From contig CACCQD010000004.1 in the NCBI GenBank assembly GCA_902547925.1, positions 28,902-92,901 on the forward strand: a stretch of 64,000 nucleotides of DNA. The letters are read 5' to 3'. The notes under the pieces were generated by a model. It had not been told where the DNA came from and did not search any database. It saw only the letters and a program-made list of their open reading frames with translations. Positions 50,169 to 59,277 of the stretch are shown piece after piece. A program made the translations under genes and the position numbers. The first letter of the stretch is position 1. Each line of letters opens with the position of its first letter. Origin of the DNA: an uncultured SAR116 cluster alpha proteobacterium. GTDB taxonomy: Bacteria; Pseudomonadota; Alphaproteobacteria; Puniceispirillales; Puniceispirillaceae.

Positions 50169-51263
50169 ATGGCATCGATACAGCTGAACGCTGTTGAAAA
50201 ATGGTTTGGTGATTTGCAGGTCATCAAGGGTATTGATCTAGCCATTAAAGATGGTGAGTTTGTGGTCTTTGTTGGACCATCAGGCTGCGGCAAGTCAACT
50301 TTGCTGCGTATCATTGCTGGACTTGAAGACGCTAGCGAGGGGTCAGTGATCATCAATGACAATGATGTAACAGGCAATTTACCTTCTGAGCGCGGACTAG
50401 CCATGGTGTTTCAATCTTATGCGCTCTACCCCCACATGGACGTGGCTGAAAACATTGGCTTCGCGTTAAAAACCGCTGGCATGCCTCGGACTGAAATCAA
50501 GAAACGAGTTGACGAGGTGGCGGGGGTTTTGAAGCTGGAAAGTCTGCTGGGCCGCTTGCCAAAACAACTGTCAGGTGGTCAGCGTCAGCGTGTTGCAATC
50601 GGCCGCGCAATTGTAAGGGAACCAGTTGGCTTTCTGTTTGATGAACCGCTATCTAATTTGGATGCTGCTTTGCGGGTGAATATGCGCCTCGAAATTTCAC
50701 GCCTTCATGCTCATCTTGGAATCACCACTATTTACGTGACCCACGACCAGATTGAAGCAATGACTCTTGCTGATAGAATTATTGTGCTAGACGAAGGGCG
50801 AATCATTCAGGCTGGCAGCCCACGCGAACTCTATAACAACCCTAATAGCCGGTTTGTTGCCGAATTTATCGGTAGTCCAAAAATGAACTTACTGCCTTGC
50901 ATGGAAAAGTCGGGCCAGATCGTCTTTTCTGGTTATGCTAAAAATATAGGTCGTAAAAAGGCCGCCAACGAGAGGTATTTGACAGCTCCGTCTAGCGCGA
51001 TAGCTAGCCTCGGTATTAGGCCTGAAAACATTGCGCTATGTGGTGAGGATGCAGGACATATCAGCGGCACCGTTACAGTGTGCGAATATCTTGGATCAGA
51101 ACAATTCGCCTATATCGATTGCGGTTTTGACAATATGGTCACTGCTCGTGTCAACCCGGATGCTGAGTTGGAGATCGGCAGTATTACAGGCCTGTCTTTT
51201 GATAATGAAAAACTTTATATTTTTGATGGTGATGGTGCCCGTCTAAGTAACTTTGCCAGATAA
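50169..51263 (+). CDS. ABC transporter ATP-binding protein, MalK/UgpC type
   Basis: 364 residues. Walker A GPSGCGKST (about 37-45), Q-loop VFQSYALYPHMDVAENIGFAL, signature LSGGQRQRVAIGRA, Walker B VGFLFDEPLSNLD, H-loop YVTHDQIEAMTLADRI. A C-terminal TOBE/OB regulatory domain follows (LGIRPENIAL...VTVCEYLGSEQFAYIDCG). Powers the two permeases; last gene of the operon. Confidence 0.94.
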   Translation: MASIQLNAVEKWFGDLQVIKGIDLAIKDGEFVVFVGPSGCGKSTLLRIIAGLEDASEGSVIINDNDVTGNLPSERGLAMVFQSYALYPHMDVAENIGFALKTAGMPRTEIKKRVDEVAGVLKLESLLGRLPKQLSGGQRQRVAIGRAIVREPVGFLFDEPLSNLDAALRVNMRLEISRLHAHLGITTIYVTHDQIEAMTLADRIIVLDEGRIIQAGSPRELYNNPNSRFVAEFIGSPKMNLLPCMEKSGQIVFSGYAKNIGRKKAANERYLTAPSSAIASLGIRPENIALCGEDAGHISGTVTVCEYLGSEQFAYIDCGFDNMVTARVNPDAELEIGSITGLSFDNEKLYIFDGDGARLSNFAR

Positions 51264-51313
51264 TTGGCGCTGGCCCTGACCATCCGTTAATGTAATCCGC
51301 CCAAAGTAAGGTG

Positions 51314-51338
51314 ATTTGACTATTTGTATTTGACTATT
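51314..51338. repeat. ATTTGACTATT direct repeat near the island right end
   Basis: Two exact 11-bp copies at 51314 and 51328. Position inside the right end suggests recombinase arm sites; this is inference. Confidence 0.5.
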
Positions 51339-51517
51339 AGTCAGTTTCAAAAAAACATTCCATCTGGGGCTGCATCAGGGCTACAGAATTGGTCTGCTAA
51401 GGATTGATCCTAGTTTATACAGATATACAACTTAAAGCAATAGCCTATTGTATTTACTGCATTTACGCAGCTACTATTAAAGAGATTAATACAGCATAAA
51501 ACAGCGTTTTTACGGAT

Positions 51518-51562
51518 TTCTAATCAGCAGGTTGGGGGTTTGAGTCCTCCCGGAATCGCCAT
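51518..51562 (+). repeat. attR-like copy of the tRNA-Arg 3' end
   Basis: 45 bp matching 38743-38787 with one C-to-T change in the T-loop. Lacks the 5' half, so it is not a tRNA gene. Defines the right boundary of the ~12.8-kb island. Confidence 0.9.
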
Positions 51563-51628
51563 CTTCCCGAACTGTAAAATAGCTTCTGAAAAGCCACAAC
51601 TCTGGCATGGCAATTGCTCTGATCTGGT

Positions 51629-52414
51629 ATGACACAGATGTGGATATTTCAGGAATTGGGCCGAGACTTGTGTCGGGACTTCAGATTGAAGTTCAGATTG
51701 GGCGCGGTAGCGCTTATGCTGTCGGGGGTGCCGCTTGCCAGCGCAGATGAGCTTGCCAGCGCAAATCAACTCACCATTGCAGATCAGCCGACCATCGCCG
51801 GTGTTGGGGGCGAGATTGAGATGGGGAGCGCCATGATTGCGGCACCCGCCAGTAAAGTGGTGTCTGATGGTTTTAATGCTGATATCCTGCCAGCCAATAT
51901 CCCCGCCGGGAACGCAACGCCGCTTGCCGCAGAGCTGGCGTCCATCAACCAGCCAAATCTGATCGCCCGACAGACGCGCGTGCAATTCTTCAGACGGATG
52001 TTTGCCAAGCCTGCTGTATATCTGATCGGTGATCAGGGCCTGACAAATGGTGAGGTGACAGCTGCTAATGTATCTGGGCTGGATATGGCTGGGCTGGAGA
52101 CGTTGGGGATGGATGTTGGCACTGCGCCCACATCCTTCAGCGTGCAAAAGGCGGCGATAGACTCGCTACAGAATAAATTGGCCCGGCGGAAGGCACCCAA
52201 TCCGCTGATGCCGCTTGGCAGTGTGGCGACCGCCTTTCATCTGATCAGCAATGGCGTTGCCAAACTGATGATTGGCAAGCTGGGCGCAGGGCATCTGCCG
52301 ATCTATGGCGATAATGGTGAGGTGATCGGCACACGCCATGCGACAACCGGCCAATTGAGCGCTGGACGCGACAGGCCGCAGGATCAGGGGCAGGTCTGGA
52401 ACAATCAGGGCTGA
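51629..52414 (+). CDS. Hypothetical exported protein
   Basis: Up to 261 residues, unrecognised. The hydrophobic segment LGAVALMLSGVPLASADE suggests a signal peptide with an Arg/Lys-rich front (DLCRDFRLKFR); a start later than 51629 is possible. The next segment has near-repeats (ELASANQLTIADQPTIAG). The C-terminal half contains GAGHLPIYGDNGEVIGTRHATTG. GC-rich, so probably host DNA beyond the island. Function unknown. Confidence 0.6.
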   Translation: MTQMWIFQELGRDLCRDFRLKFRLGAVALMLSGVPLASADELASANQLTIADQPTIAGVGGEIEMGSAMIAAPASKVVSDGFNADILPANIPAGNATPLAAELASINQPNLIARQTRVQFFRRMFAKPAVYLIGDQGLTNGEVTAANVSGLDMAGLETLGMDVGTAPTSFSVQKAAIDSLQNKLARRKAPNPLMPLGSVATAFHLISNGVAKLMIGKLGAGHLPIYGDNGEVIGTRHATTGQLSAGRDRPQDQGQVWNNQG

Positions 52415-52465
52415 GGCAAGTTTGCTGGTGGCGACTGGTGGTGGTGGTGCCAAGTAAGTCAAAAT

Positions 52466-52699
52466 CTACAGAACCAGATTTGGGTTGAGGATCTCGGCTA
52501 CCTTTTTTGGCACCAGCCAATCGGGCGTTGACGGTCTGAGTTCCTTGTATATTTTGACCGTATCCATGAAAGCCTCGGGCGCTGTGCGATAGCCACAGCG
52601 GAGCTGGCAGTGGAAATAGCACTGCACCGCCTCGTGAAGATCCGGAGATCCGCAATAATGCGCTGTGCCATTGACACATTGTCTGCACACGATGGTCAC
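52466..52699 (-). CDS. Small Cys-rich protein downstream of a sterol-desaturase gene
   Basis: 77 residues: VCRQCVNGTAHYCGSPDLHEAVQCYFHCQLRCGYRTAPEAF has six cysteines and several His, consistent with metal binding. The remainder is KIYKELRPSTPDWLVPKKVAEILNPN. ATG overlaps the upstream stop (ATGA), so it is translated with the hydroxylase-family gene. A Cys-rich small partner also follows the other desaturase-family gene at 27990. Confidence 0.65.
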   Translation of the reverse strand: MTIVCRQCVNGTAHYCGSPDLHEAVQCYFHCQLRCGYRTAPEAFMDTVKIYKELRPSTPDWLVPKKVAEILNPNLVL

Positions 52700-53679
52700 C
52701 TTTGCCTTTCAAATATTTTTGGGGTGCGGGATATGAGGACAGCCAAACGTCGGAACAGCGATGCAAAGGGAAGCCAATACATCGACCAAACAGATTTGGT
52801 GTATCCCGCATCCACCGGCCCGAGGCCGAAACTTATCTTCTCGTGCGTCGAGGGATGAAACGAGCCGACAAGATGGTCCCAGACTGCTAGCACGACACCA
52901 AAATTACGATCAAAATGCCGAGGATCATTTGAGTGATGTAACTGATGTTGGGCCGGTGATATAAAAATTCGCTCAATTGCTTCAGGGTAATGAAGGGCAA
53001 CGTGCGAGTGACGAAGATTTGACCCCAAAGAGTGAAACATTAAGCTAAAAACGCCAACCCCATAGATGGTCAACAAATCAACCTTATTGCCAAACAAACA
53101 TACAAATATCGCAATGGTAACACCTTGAACAATGGCGGTGCGCAGAATGAAAATCATCCCTTCAACAGGATGCGTTCTGGTGACGGTAAGCGGGGTTAGT
53201 GTTTCCGCGCTATGGTGGAATTTATGAAACTCCCAAAGAGTTGGGATGCGATGCATAAGATAATGAGTGCCGAAGCGTGAAAAATCATCAAATAAAAAAT
53301 AGAACAAGGTGAATACAGAAGCTGCGATCCAATAATCTACATGCGCCAACGCGCCGATTGGAAGCAATACTTGGAGATGCAAAAGCTGGTAAACGAGTGT
53401 TGCAACAGTGATTTGAGTCAAAAACACCGGCCTTAAGAAGGTGAATAAAACTCGATTGATTAAAAAACAAAGAAAATCGAACAAGCTTGAACGACTAAGC
53501 CAGACTGCGGGAGCAAAAACCATGGCTAGAGATGTTTTCAAGCTTGTTCGTTTGGCTACACATATCCAGAGAACAGCAATGCCAAAAGCACACGCCAAGT
53601 ATCCAACAAAGAGCCTTTTACGTGGGCTGAGAAATTGCGCTGATAAATCGCTAAAAATCAGTTCAATAAACTCAGGCAT
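52696..53679 (-). CDS. Sterol desaturase / fatty-acid hydroxylase family protein
   Basis: 327-residue membrane di-iron oxygenase family member. Four or five TM helices; His boxes HYLMHRIPTLWEFHKFHHSAETLTPLTVTRTHP (about 148-180), NLRHSHVALHYP and PAQHQLHHSNDPRHFDRNFG (about 265-285). AT-richer than the gene at 26960 and only distantly similar to it, so a separate acquisition rather than a duplicate. Substrate unknown. Confidence 0.87.
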   Translation of the reverse strand: MPEFIELIFSDLSAQFLSPRKRLFVGYLACAFGIAVLWICVAKRTSLKTSLAMVFAPAVWLSRSSLFDFLCFLINRVLFTFLRPVFLTQITVATLVYQLLHLQVLLPIGALAHVDYWIAASVFTLFYFLFDDFSRFGTHYLMHRIPTLWEFHKFHHSAETLTPLTVTRTHPVEGMIFILRTAIVQGVTIAIFVCLFGNKVDLLTIYGVGVFSLMFHSLGSNLRHSHVALHYPEAIERIFISPAQHQLHHSNDPRHFDRNFGVVLAVWDHLVGSFHPSTHEKISFGLGPVDAGYTKSVWSMYWLPFASLFRRLAVLISRTPKIFERQR

Positions 53680-53731
53680 TGTGTCCTCTAAATAAGGTAA
53701 CGGGAAAAACCGCTCCTTCCCGATTCAAAAT

Positions 53732-55129
53732 TTAGTCGTTTTCTACACTTTCACCCGAGCCAAGTTTCTCCGCGAGGTTAGAGATACCGGCAAGTTTGTC
53801 TTTGTTTTTTGCTACAACGCCAAACTCGTCCTCCATCAACTTCTGAAGGCGCAACATGTAAAGCATATACTCATCAACACTTGCTTCTTGGAAAGTATAA
53901 TTACCTGCGTCATCTACACCACTAACGCGTTGGGTATTCATCGTTATTTGTGATGGAGTTACGCCACCAACCACTGGACCAAATTTTATAAGACCATCGA
54001 TTTTTTGTCCAAGTTCTCCAAGGTTCTGGTTACTGGTATGAAGCGAAAGGGCAAAACCTTTCAATTCACCCCAATGTTTGACGTAGCCGCGGTATGTTTT
54101 GGCGTCGCCACCACTTTTTAGCTTTTCTAAATCGCCGTAGACACTTCCAGCATATTTGAATACTGCTTCTGCGATAACACGTTCCCAATTCGAACAAATA
54201 ACCCTAGCTTTACCCATGATGGTGTTTCTCTCTGTCTCAGACAGGGCATCGCCATTCGCATCGGCAATGACTTGACGACCATCGATAAATGCTTGAGTTA
54301 TCGTTTTGTAGTATTTTGTTTTTCCACCCTTATCGAATGCGGATGCGTAATAAGCGTGGGCATAATTCATCTCAGATTTCAGATTAACAACGCCATCCGA
54401 GTTCGCGTCTGCTGCGACCATATCTTTCTTCTTGGCTACGTTATAATTCTGCTTTGGAGTTAGTGTTGCCCCATGCGCCGCTGCACCCCAATAACCAAAG
54501 GCCTCGTCCCAGGAATGCTCTTTTCCTGTATAATAGGCGCCGTCTTTGTATGGTTTGTTGTTGGGTTTGTTTCCCGCTTCCAGCTTTTCGTCTAAATAAT
54601 TGTCGCAAGCTTGATGGTAAAATACTCCGCCCATCATAAACTTCGAAACAAGTTGAGCGTAATCATAGCCATGTTTTTCGTCATATCCGCCAGGGGCATC
54701 AGCGCCATGCGCAATCATTGAGGCGAGAACTTCTTTACCAGTCATACCTCCAGGCCAACCAGCCATTTCGCCTTTGTAAGCTTTTCCTGAGAGATTGGTT
54801 TTTGAAATGTCATTTACATTTGTGTGATCCACAATGAATTTATCACTGGATACTGGATCGAGGATTGGAAGGTTTCCATCAGAACCATTAAAATAGGATT
54901 GTAAAGTCTCCAGCGAAGCATCTTTACTTAAAGCTTTTTTTAGACTGTTGTGAAGGAGTTGGCGGCCAACCTGGCCCGAATATGAAACAGAATTTGTTTT
55001 ATCACCGGAGTAGCCCTTAAGGGTGACAGGAAACGGTCCATAAACATGGTTTCCATGCCCATCTGCTATAGCACTGGTTGTCATTAGACAAACAAATGTC
55101 ACGCAAGTGAGAAGCTTTATCTTATTCAT
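53732..55129 (-). CDS. Secreted DUF4856-domain protein
   Basis: 465 residues with signal peptide MNKIKLLTCVTFVCLMTTSAIAD. The mature domain starts YGPFPVTLKGYSGDKTNSVSYSGQVGRQLLHNSL, and YDYAQLVSKFMMGGVFYHQACDNYLDEKLEAG and ERVIAEAVFKYAGSVYGDL...YVKHWGELKGFALSLHTSN follow, as in DUF4856 proteins. These are imelysin-like, often linked to iron uptake. ADANSDGVVNL and ADANGDALSETE look like calcium loops. A TTGACA promoter with a Fur-like half-site lies upstream. Precise role unknown. Confidence 0.75.
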   Translation of the reverse strand: MNKIKLLTCVTFVCLMTTSAIADGHGNHVYGPFPVTLKGYSGDKTNSVSYSGQVGRQLLHNSLKKALSKDASLETLQSYFNGSDGNLPILDPVSSDKFIVDHTNVNDISKTNLSGKAYKGEMAGWPGGMTGKEVLASMIAHGADAPGGYDEKHGYDYAQLVSKFMMGGVFYHQACDNYLDEKLEAGNKPNNKPYKDGAYYTGKEHSWDEAFGYWGAAAHGATLTPKQNYNVAKKKDMVAADANSDGVVNLKSEMNYAHAYYASAFDKGGKTKYYKTITQAFIDGRQVIADANGDALSETERNTIMGKARVICSNWERVIAEAVFKYAGSVYGDLEKLKSGGDAKTYRGYVKHWGELKGFALSLHTSNQNLGELGQKIDGLIKFGPVVGGVTPSQITMNTQRVSGVDDAGNYTFQEASVDEYMLYMLRLQKLMEDEFGVVAKNKDKLAGISNLAEKLGSGESVEND

Positions 55130-55439
55130 TGTGTTTTCTCCAAAGAAGTTTCTGGCTACAAGCCAACTTATTTAATCAGTACCTATTAGGTGCTATTTAT
55201 AATTATTGCGAACTGTTATCATTGTCAAATAAAAAGGATCAATTTAGTACGCTTTTTTGTCGCAGACAAAAAACAGACTTAGATGAGAGTCAAATGGGAA
55301 AAGAAACTAACCTATATAAGCCAAAAGCTCAGACGGGAGCAGTTTAGAAATCTGCTCTTAAAGTGCTATCTCTATTGCAGAAATTTGTTTTCTGGCCTCA
55401 TTATGGGCCATAAATTTCGAATCCTGTTTTGATAAAGAG
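55130..55439. other. Divergent intergenic region of the DUF4856 and deacetylase genes
   Basis: No gene; ORF 55129..55347 is not credible. Carries the promoter noted below. Confidence 0.6.
55200..55228 (-). promoter_or_regulatory. Putative promoter of the DUF4856 gene
   Basis: On the minus strand TTGACA, 17-bp spacer, TAATTA (with TATAAAT overlapping downstream). The spacer reads ATGATAACAGTTCGCAA; its plus-strand form GAACTGTTATCATT resembles GAACTGTTCTCATA in the palindrome at 21949. Iron control is a weak inference. Confidence 0.4.
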
Positions 55440-56381
55440 ATGCCATTTATGTTGAACCTCGTTACGCATCCCGCTTACGACATTCCGCTGCCAGCTAGAC
55501 ATCGGTTTCCAGCCACAAAATTCAGCCGCTTGATGACGTTTATGAAGCGGGATGGTGTGCTGGATGGCTTTACTCAGCATCAACCAAAGCCAGCGTCACG
55601 TGCTGATTTGATGGCAGTTCATTGCCCACATTATATTAATCGGGTGGCGTCAGGGACGTTACCTGAAGAGGCTTTGCGGGTGCTGGGGCTGAAATGGAGT
55701 GATGTGCTTCGCAACCGATCTTTTCTTGCGCCTAATGGCACTTTAGAGACGGCACGCCTTGCACTAACCTCGGGGCTTGCCTGCCATGCTGCAGGTGGAA
55801 CGCATCACGCTCACTATGCTTATGGCGCTGGCTACTGCGTGTTTAATGATTTGGCTTACGCAGCGCGGCGGCTCGTGGATGAGGGCGCTGCGCGCCAAGT
55901 ACTGATCTTTGATTGTGATGTGCATCAGGGTGACGGTACTGCGCGCATGCTGTCAGGTGATGACCGAATTTTCACTTGCTCGCTGCATTGTCGAACAAAT
56001 TATCCGGCGCGGCGCGCGGTTAGCGATCTGGATATCGAAATCGAAAAAGGCACAGGCGATGATGGCTATCTTGCAGTGCTTGCAGATACACTTGCGACGT
56101 TGTCAGGACCAGTAGCAAATAAACATTATGGGCTACGGCCTGACCTGGTGCTTTATGACGCCGGAGTTGATGTGCATAATGATGATAAATTAGGGCATTT
56201 AAAGCTCAGTCATGACGGCATTCGACTGCGTGATGAGATGGTGATCCGTCATTTTCGGGACCAAGGCTGCGCTGTGGCGACAGTTATCGGTGGTGGCTAT
56301 GGCACTGATATCGACGAGGTAGCGATGCGCCACAGCCTCATATTCCGCGCCGCACTGGCAGTGGAGAATGAGGCAGGTTAG
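55440..56381 (+). CDS. Histone-deacetylase-family (arginase/deacetylase fold) protein
   Basis: 313-residue zinc hydrolase. Active-site motifs: HHAHYAYGAGYCVFNDLAYA (paired His and catalytic region, about 120-140), IFDCDVHQGDGTA (Asp and His zinc ligands, about 158-170), LYDAGVDVHNDDKLGHL (third ligand) and TVIGGGYG. Closest in style to class IV (HDAC11-like) bacterial proteins that act on acetylated small molecules or proteins. ATGs at 55440 and 55449 are both possible starts. Confidence 0.9.
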   Translation: MPFMLNLVTHPAYDIPLPARHRFPATKFSRLMTFMKRDGVLDGFTQHQPKPASRADLMAVHCPHYINRVASGTLPEEALRVLGLKWSDVLRNRSFLAPNGTLETARLALTSGLACHAAGGTHHAHYAYGAGYCVFNDLAYAARRLVDEGAARQVLIFDCDVHQGDGTARMLSGDDRIFTCSLHCRTNYPARRAVSDLDIEIEKGTGDDGYLAVLADTLATLSGPVANKHYGLRPDLVLYDAGVDVHNDDKLGHLKLSHDGIRLRDEMVIRHFRDQGCAVATVIGGGYGTDIDEVAMRHSLIFRAALAVENEAG

Positions 56382-56724
56382 GGAAATACGTGTTGACTAC
56401 TTAGTAGACGGTTTGCCGGCGGCGGCGAAGTTTGTTTTATTATCTGCAGGTGCAATTTCTATCTTGTTCACGGTTGCTCCAAGATGTGCCGCCGCAGACA
56501 GATTGCGGCACTTGTCATTATCCAGCCCAACAGCATTGGTTAACGTATCAGCCACATGCTCGCGGAGGGCGTCCACATAGACGTTGACAAAAAAACAGAT
56601 CAAACACCGAGACAGGCAAAATCTGAAGATAGAACAATGCTGCCACGCCTGCCGTCAGTCGGCTGCCATATTTGACGAGGATGTATTCCTCTTTGACAAT
56701 CTTTCAATTATCAGGTAGTTACCC
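56382..56724. other. Gap between the deacetylase and dehydrogenase genes
   Basis: Short ORFs on both strands (56368..56580, 56397..56603) have no recognisable content. Nothing supportable. Confidence 0.5.
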
Positions 56725-58146
56725 TTAAATACCAATTGAGCCATAGCTTTGAGCGACGCGTTGGACCGCAACTTTCATCGCGGCACCTCGCAAATCAAGG
56801 ACCGCATCGTTGCTGTTCCATTCGCGGCTGATCGTCTCGTAGGTTTGGCGCATTGTATCCTCGAGGCCTGAGCGAACAAGATCCAACTCCGTGGCACCAT
56901 CGAGAACAGCAGCGCGAATTTCATTGGGAAAATCCTTGCCGGTCATCATCTCTATACCCCGGACAAGCGCCGCGTTGCGGCTCTCACTTTCGCGGCGTTG
57001 CATCCGGCCGAAGCGGATGTGAGTCAAATTCTTGATCCATTCAAAATAGCTCACCGTTACACCGCCAGCATTGGCGTATAGATCAGGAATGACAACAACG
57101 CCCCGATCACGCAACAGCGCATCAGCCAGCGCTGAGATAGGCCCATTTGCCGCTTCGATGATAAGAGGCGTGCGGATGCGGGCGGCATTGTCCTCGGTGA
57201 TGACAAGTTCCATCGCCGCCGGAATGAGAATATCGGCGTCAGCCTCAAGCATCTTGATGCCAGCTTTTATGTGGCCAGGAAAACCGATGATGCTGCCAGT
57301 CTCGGCTATATGGGCGAGAAGGGCGACAATATCTATGCCTTCATGATTGACCACGGTTCCATCACGTTCAAGAACGTGGGTAATGAGTGCGCCATCTTCC
57401 TGGGAGAGGAACAGTGCCGCGTGATAGCCGACATTGCCCAGCCCCTGAACGATTACCCGCTTGCCAGAAAGGCCGGGGGCTAGGCCGGTCTTGGCGACAT
57501 CCCGGGGATGGCTGAAAAAAGCCTGCAACCCATATTGAATGCCGCGACCCGTGGCCTCTGTACGCCCGGCAATGCCACCCTTACTCATCGGTTTGCCGGT
57601 AACACATGCCCATGCATTGAGATCTGAGGGATGCAGGCGCTTATATTCATCTGCAATCCATGCCATTTCTCGTTCACCAGTGCCTACATCGGGCGCGGGA
57701 ACATTTTGCGAGGGGTGAATCAGATCGCGCTTTGCTAGCTCCTGCGCAAAACGTCGGGTGATCCGCTCGATCTCCGCCTCTGTCCAGTCACGTGGATTGA
57801 TGATCAGCCCGCCCTTCGAACCACCAAACGGCACCTCTACGAGCGCGCATTTGTAGGTCATCAGCGCGGCCAATGCCTCAACCTCGTCCTGGCTCACGTT
57901 CGGATCATAGCGAATGCCGCCCTTGGCAGGCTCAAAATGTTCCGAATGCACCGACCGATAACCAGTAAAGGTATGCAGCTCACCACGCAGGCGAACGCCA
58001 AAGCGAACGACATATGTCGAGTTGGCAACCATAATTTTGTTGGCAAGTCCATCGGAAATCGTACCAGCACCGTCAGATGCAATGATGCAGCCGACTGCCT
58101 GTTTGAAATTCGCCTCAATCGAGCGTAGAAATTCTTCACCAGCCAT
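56725..58146 (-). CDS. Glu/Leu/Phe/Val dehydrogenase
   Basis: 473-residue NAD(P)-dependent amino-acid dehydrogenase, interconverting an amino acid (probably glutamate) and its 2-oxo acid. Substrate domain: HSEHFEPAKGGIRYDPNVSQDEVEALAALMTYKCALVEVPFGGSKGGL, holding the catalytic Lys residues, and VPAPDVGTGEREMAWIADEY. Nucleotide domain: RVIVQGLGNVGYHAALFLSQEDG. C-terminal NAGGVTVSYFEWIKNLTHIRFGRM is family-typical. The second of two adjacent ATGs (58146) is taken. Located downstream of the amino-acid transporter on the same strand, a sensible pairing for amino-acid catabolism. Confidence 0.9.
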   Translation of the reverse strand: MAGEEFLRSIEANFKQAVGCIIASDGAGTISDGLANKIMVANSTYVVRFGVRLRGELHTFTGYRSVHSEHFEPAKGGIRYDPNVSQDEVEALAALMTYKCALVEVPFGGSKGGLIINPRDWTEAEIERITRRFAQELAKRDLIHPSQNVPAPDVGTGEREMAWIADEYKRLHPSDLNAWACVTGKPMSKGGIAGRTEATGRGIQYGLQAFFSHPRDVAKTGLAPGLSGKRVIVQGLGNVGYHAALFLSQEDGALITHVLERDGTVVNHEGIDIVALLAHIAETGSIIGFPGHIKAGIKMLEADADILIPAAMELVITEDNAARIRTPLIIEAANGPISALADALLRDRGVVVIPDLYANAGGVTVSYFEWIKNLTHIRFGRMQRRESESRNAALVRGIEMMTGKDFPNEIRAAVLDGATELDLVRSGLEDTMRQTYETISREWNSNDAVLDLRGAAMKVAVQRVAQSYGSIGI

Positions 58147-58149
58147 CAA

Positions 58150-58465
58150 ACAGTCTTAACATTGATAACGAAATCGGGCAATGCGGCGCGATTTAATCAC
58201 GGGAACTCTCTTGATCACCTTCAGCAGAAAACCTTTGCACATGGCTGCCATAATGACCAGTCGATGCAGTGGTAAAGCCGCCGGTCTCTTTGGAATGTGA
58301 AGTTCGTTGAAAGAAAGGAAACGCGAACAAAAACTGAAGGGAGCAAGATTTTTTACTTTTATTCTTTATAATCAAGAATTATGCGCGCTTTTCCTAGTAC
58401 TTTATATTAGGTCTCAGGTTATGAAGGCGTGGGCGAATACAGGCTGTCGAGATGGGTGACCGGGA
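58150..58465. other. Gap between aapP and the dehydrogenase gene
   Basis: AT-rich in the middle; no gene. Presumably the promoter of the dehydrogenase gene lies here, but no clear boxes are seen. Confidence 0.5.
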
Positions 58466-59239
58466 TCAGTGATCGAGAATCTGGCTGAGGAAAAGTTTGG
58501 TCCGCTCATTTTCCGGATTGTTGAAGAATTCCTCGGGTTTCTTTTCCTCAATAATCTGGCCTTCATCCATGAAGATTACGCGGTTGGCAACTTTGCGGGC
58601 AAAACCCATCTCATGCGTCACGCAGATCATCGACATGCCATCCTCGGCAAGTGAGACCATCGTATCTAGCACTTCCTTGATCATTTCCGGATCAAGCGCC
58701 GAGGTTGGCTCATCAAAGAGCATCAACTGCGGTTCCATGCAGAGCGAACGAGCGATCGCCACGCGCTGTTGCTGGCCGCCGGATAGCTGGCCGGGATATT
58801 TATGGGCCTGTTCGGGGATTTTCACACGCTCAAGATATTTCATCGCAATCGCCTCGGCATCGGCCTTTGGCATGCGGCGCACCCAGATTGGGGCGAGGGT
58901 GCAATTCTCCAGAATGGTCAGATGCGGGAATAGATTGAAATGCTGGAACACCATGCCAACCTCGCGGCGGATCTCATCGATGTTCTTCAAATCATTGTTG
59001 ATGGTGATGCCCTGAACGGTGATATCACCCGACTGATGCTCCTCAAGCCTGTTCAGACAGCGGATCAGCGTTGATTTGCCAGAGCCCGAAGGACCGCAGA
59101 TGACAATGCGTTCACCCTTGTTGACAGTCAGATTGATGTCACGCAATACATGGAAGGTTCCATACCATTTGTTGACCTGCGACATCCTAATGATCACCTC
59201 TTCGGTGACCTGCATTTTTGTTGCACTAGAAGCAGTCAT
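58466..59239 (-). CDS. aapP: General L-amino-acid ABC transporter ATP-binding protein
   Basis: About 257 residues from ATG 59239, which follows GGTGAGAGAG; the track start overlaps aapM. Walker [11 protein letters not shown]-loop [17 protein letters not shown], signature [15 protein letters not shown], Walker [17 protein letters not shown]-loop [16 protein letters not shown]. Polar-amino-acid transporter subfamily. Last gene of aapJQMP. Confidence 0.95.
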   Translation of the reverse strand: MTASSATKMQVTEEVIIRMSQVNKWYGTFHVLRDINLTVNKGERIVICGPSGSGKSTLIRCLNRLEEHQSGDITVQGITINNDLKNIDEIRREVGMVFQHFNLFPHLTILENCTLAPIWVRRMPKADAEAIAMKYLERVKIPEQAHKYPGQLSGGQQQRVAIARSLCMEPQLMLFDEPTSALDPEMIKEVLDTMVSLAEDGMSMICVTHEMGFARKVANRVIFMDEGQIIEEKKPEEFFNNPENERTKLFLSQILDH

Positions 59240-59277
59240 TACTCTCTCACCCTTATTGTTTCGTTCATCCAGCGGCA

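Larger units (their letters stand above)
51264..51628. other. Right end of the tRNA-Arg island and flank
   Basis: No gene. Contains the ATTTGACTATT direct repeats and the attR-like tRNA-Arg 3' copy. Confidence 0.7.

Noticed and set aside
51518-51562. tRNA-Arg gene
   Set aside because: The sequence upstream cannot form the acceptor 5' strand or D-arm; it is a duplicated 3' end.
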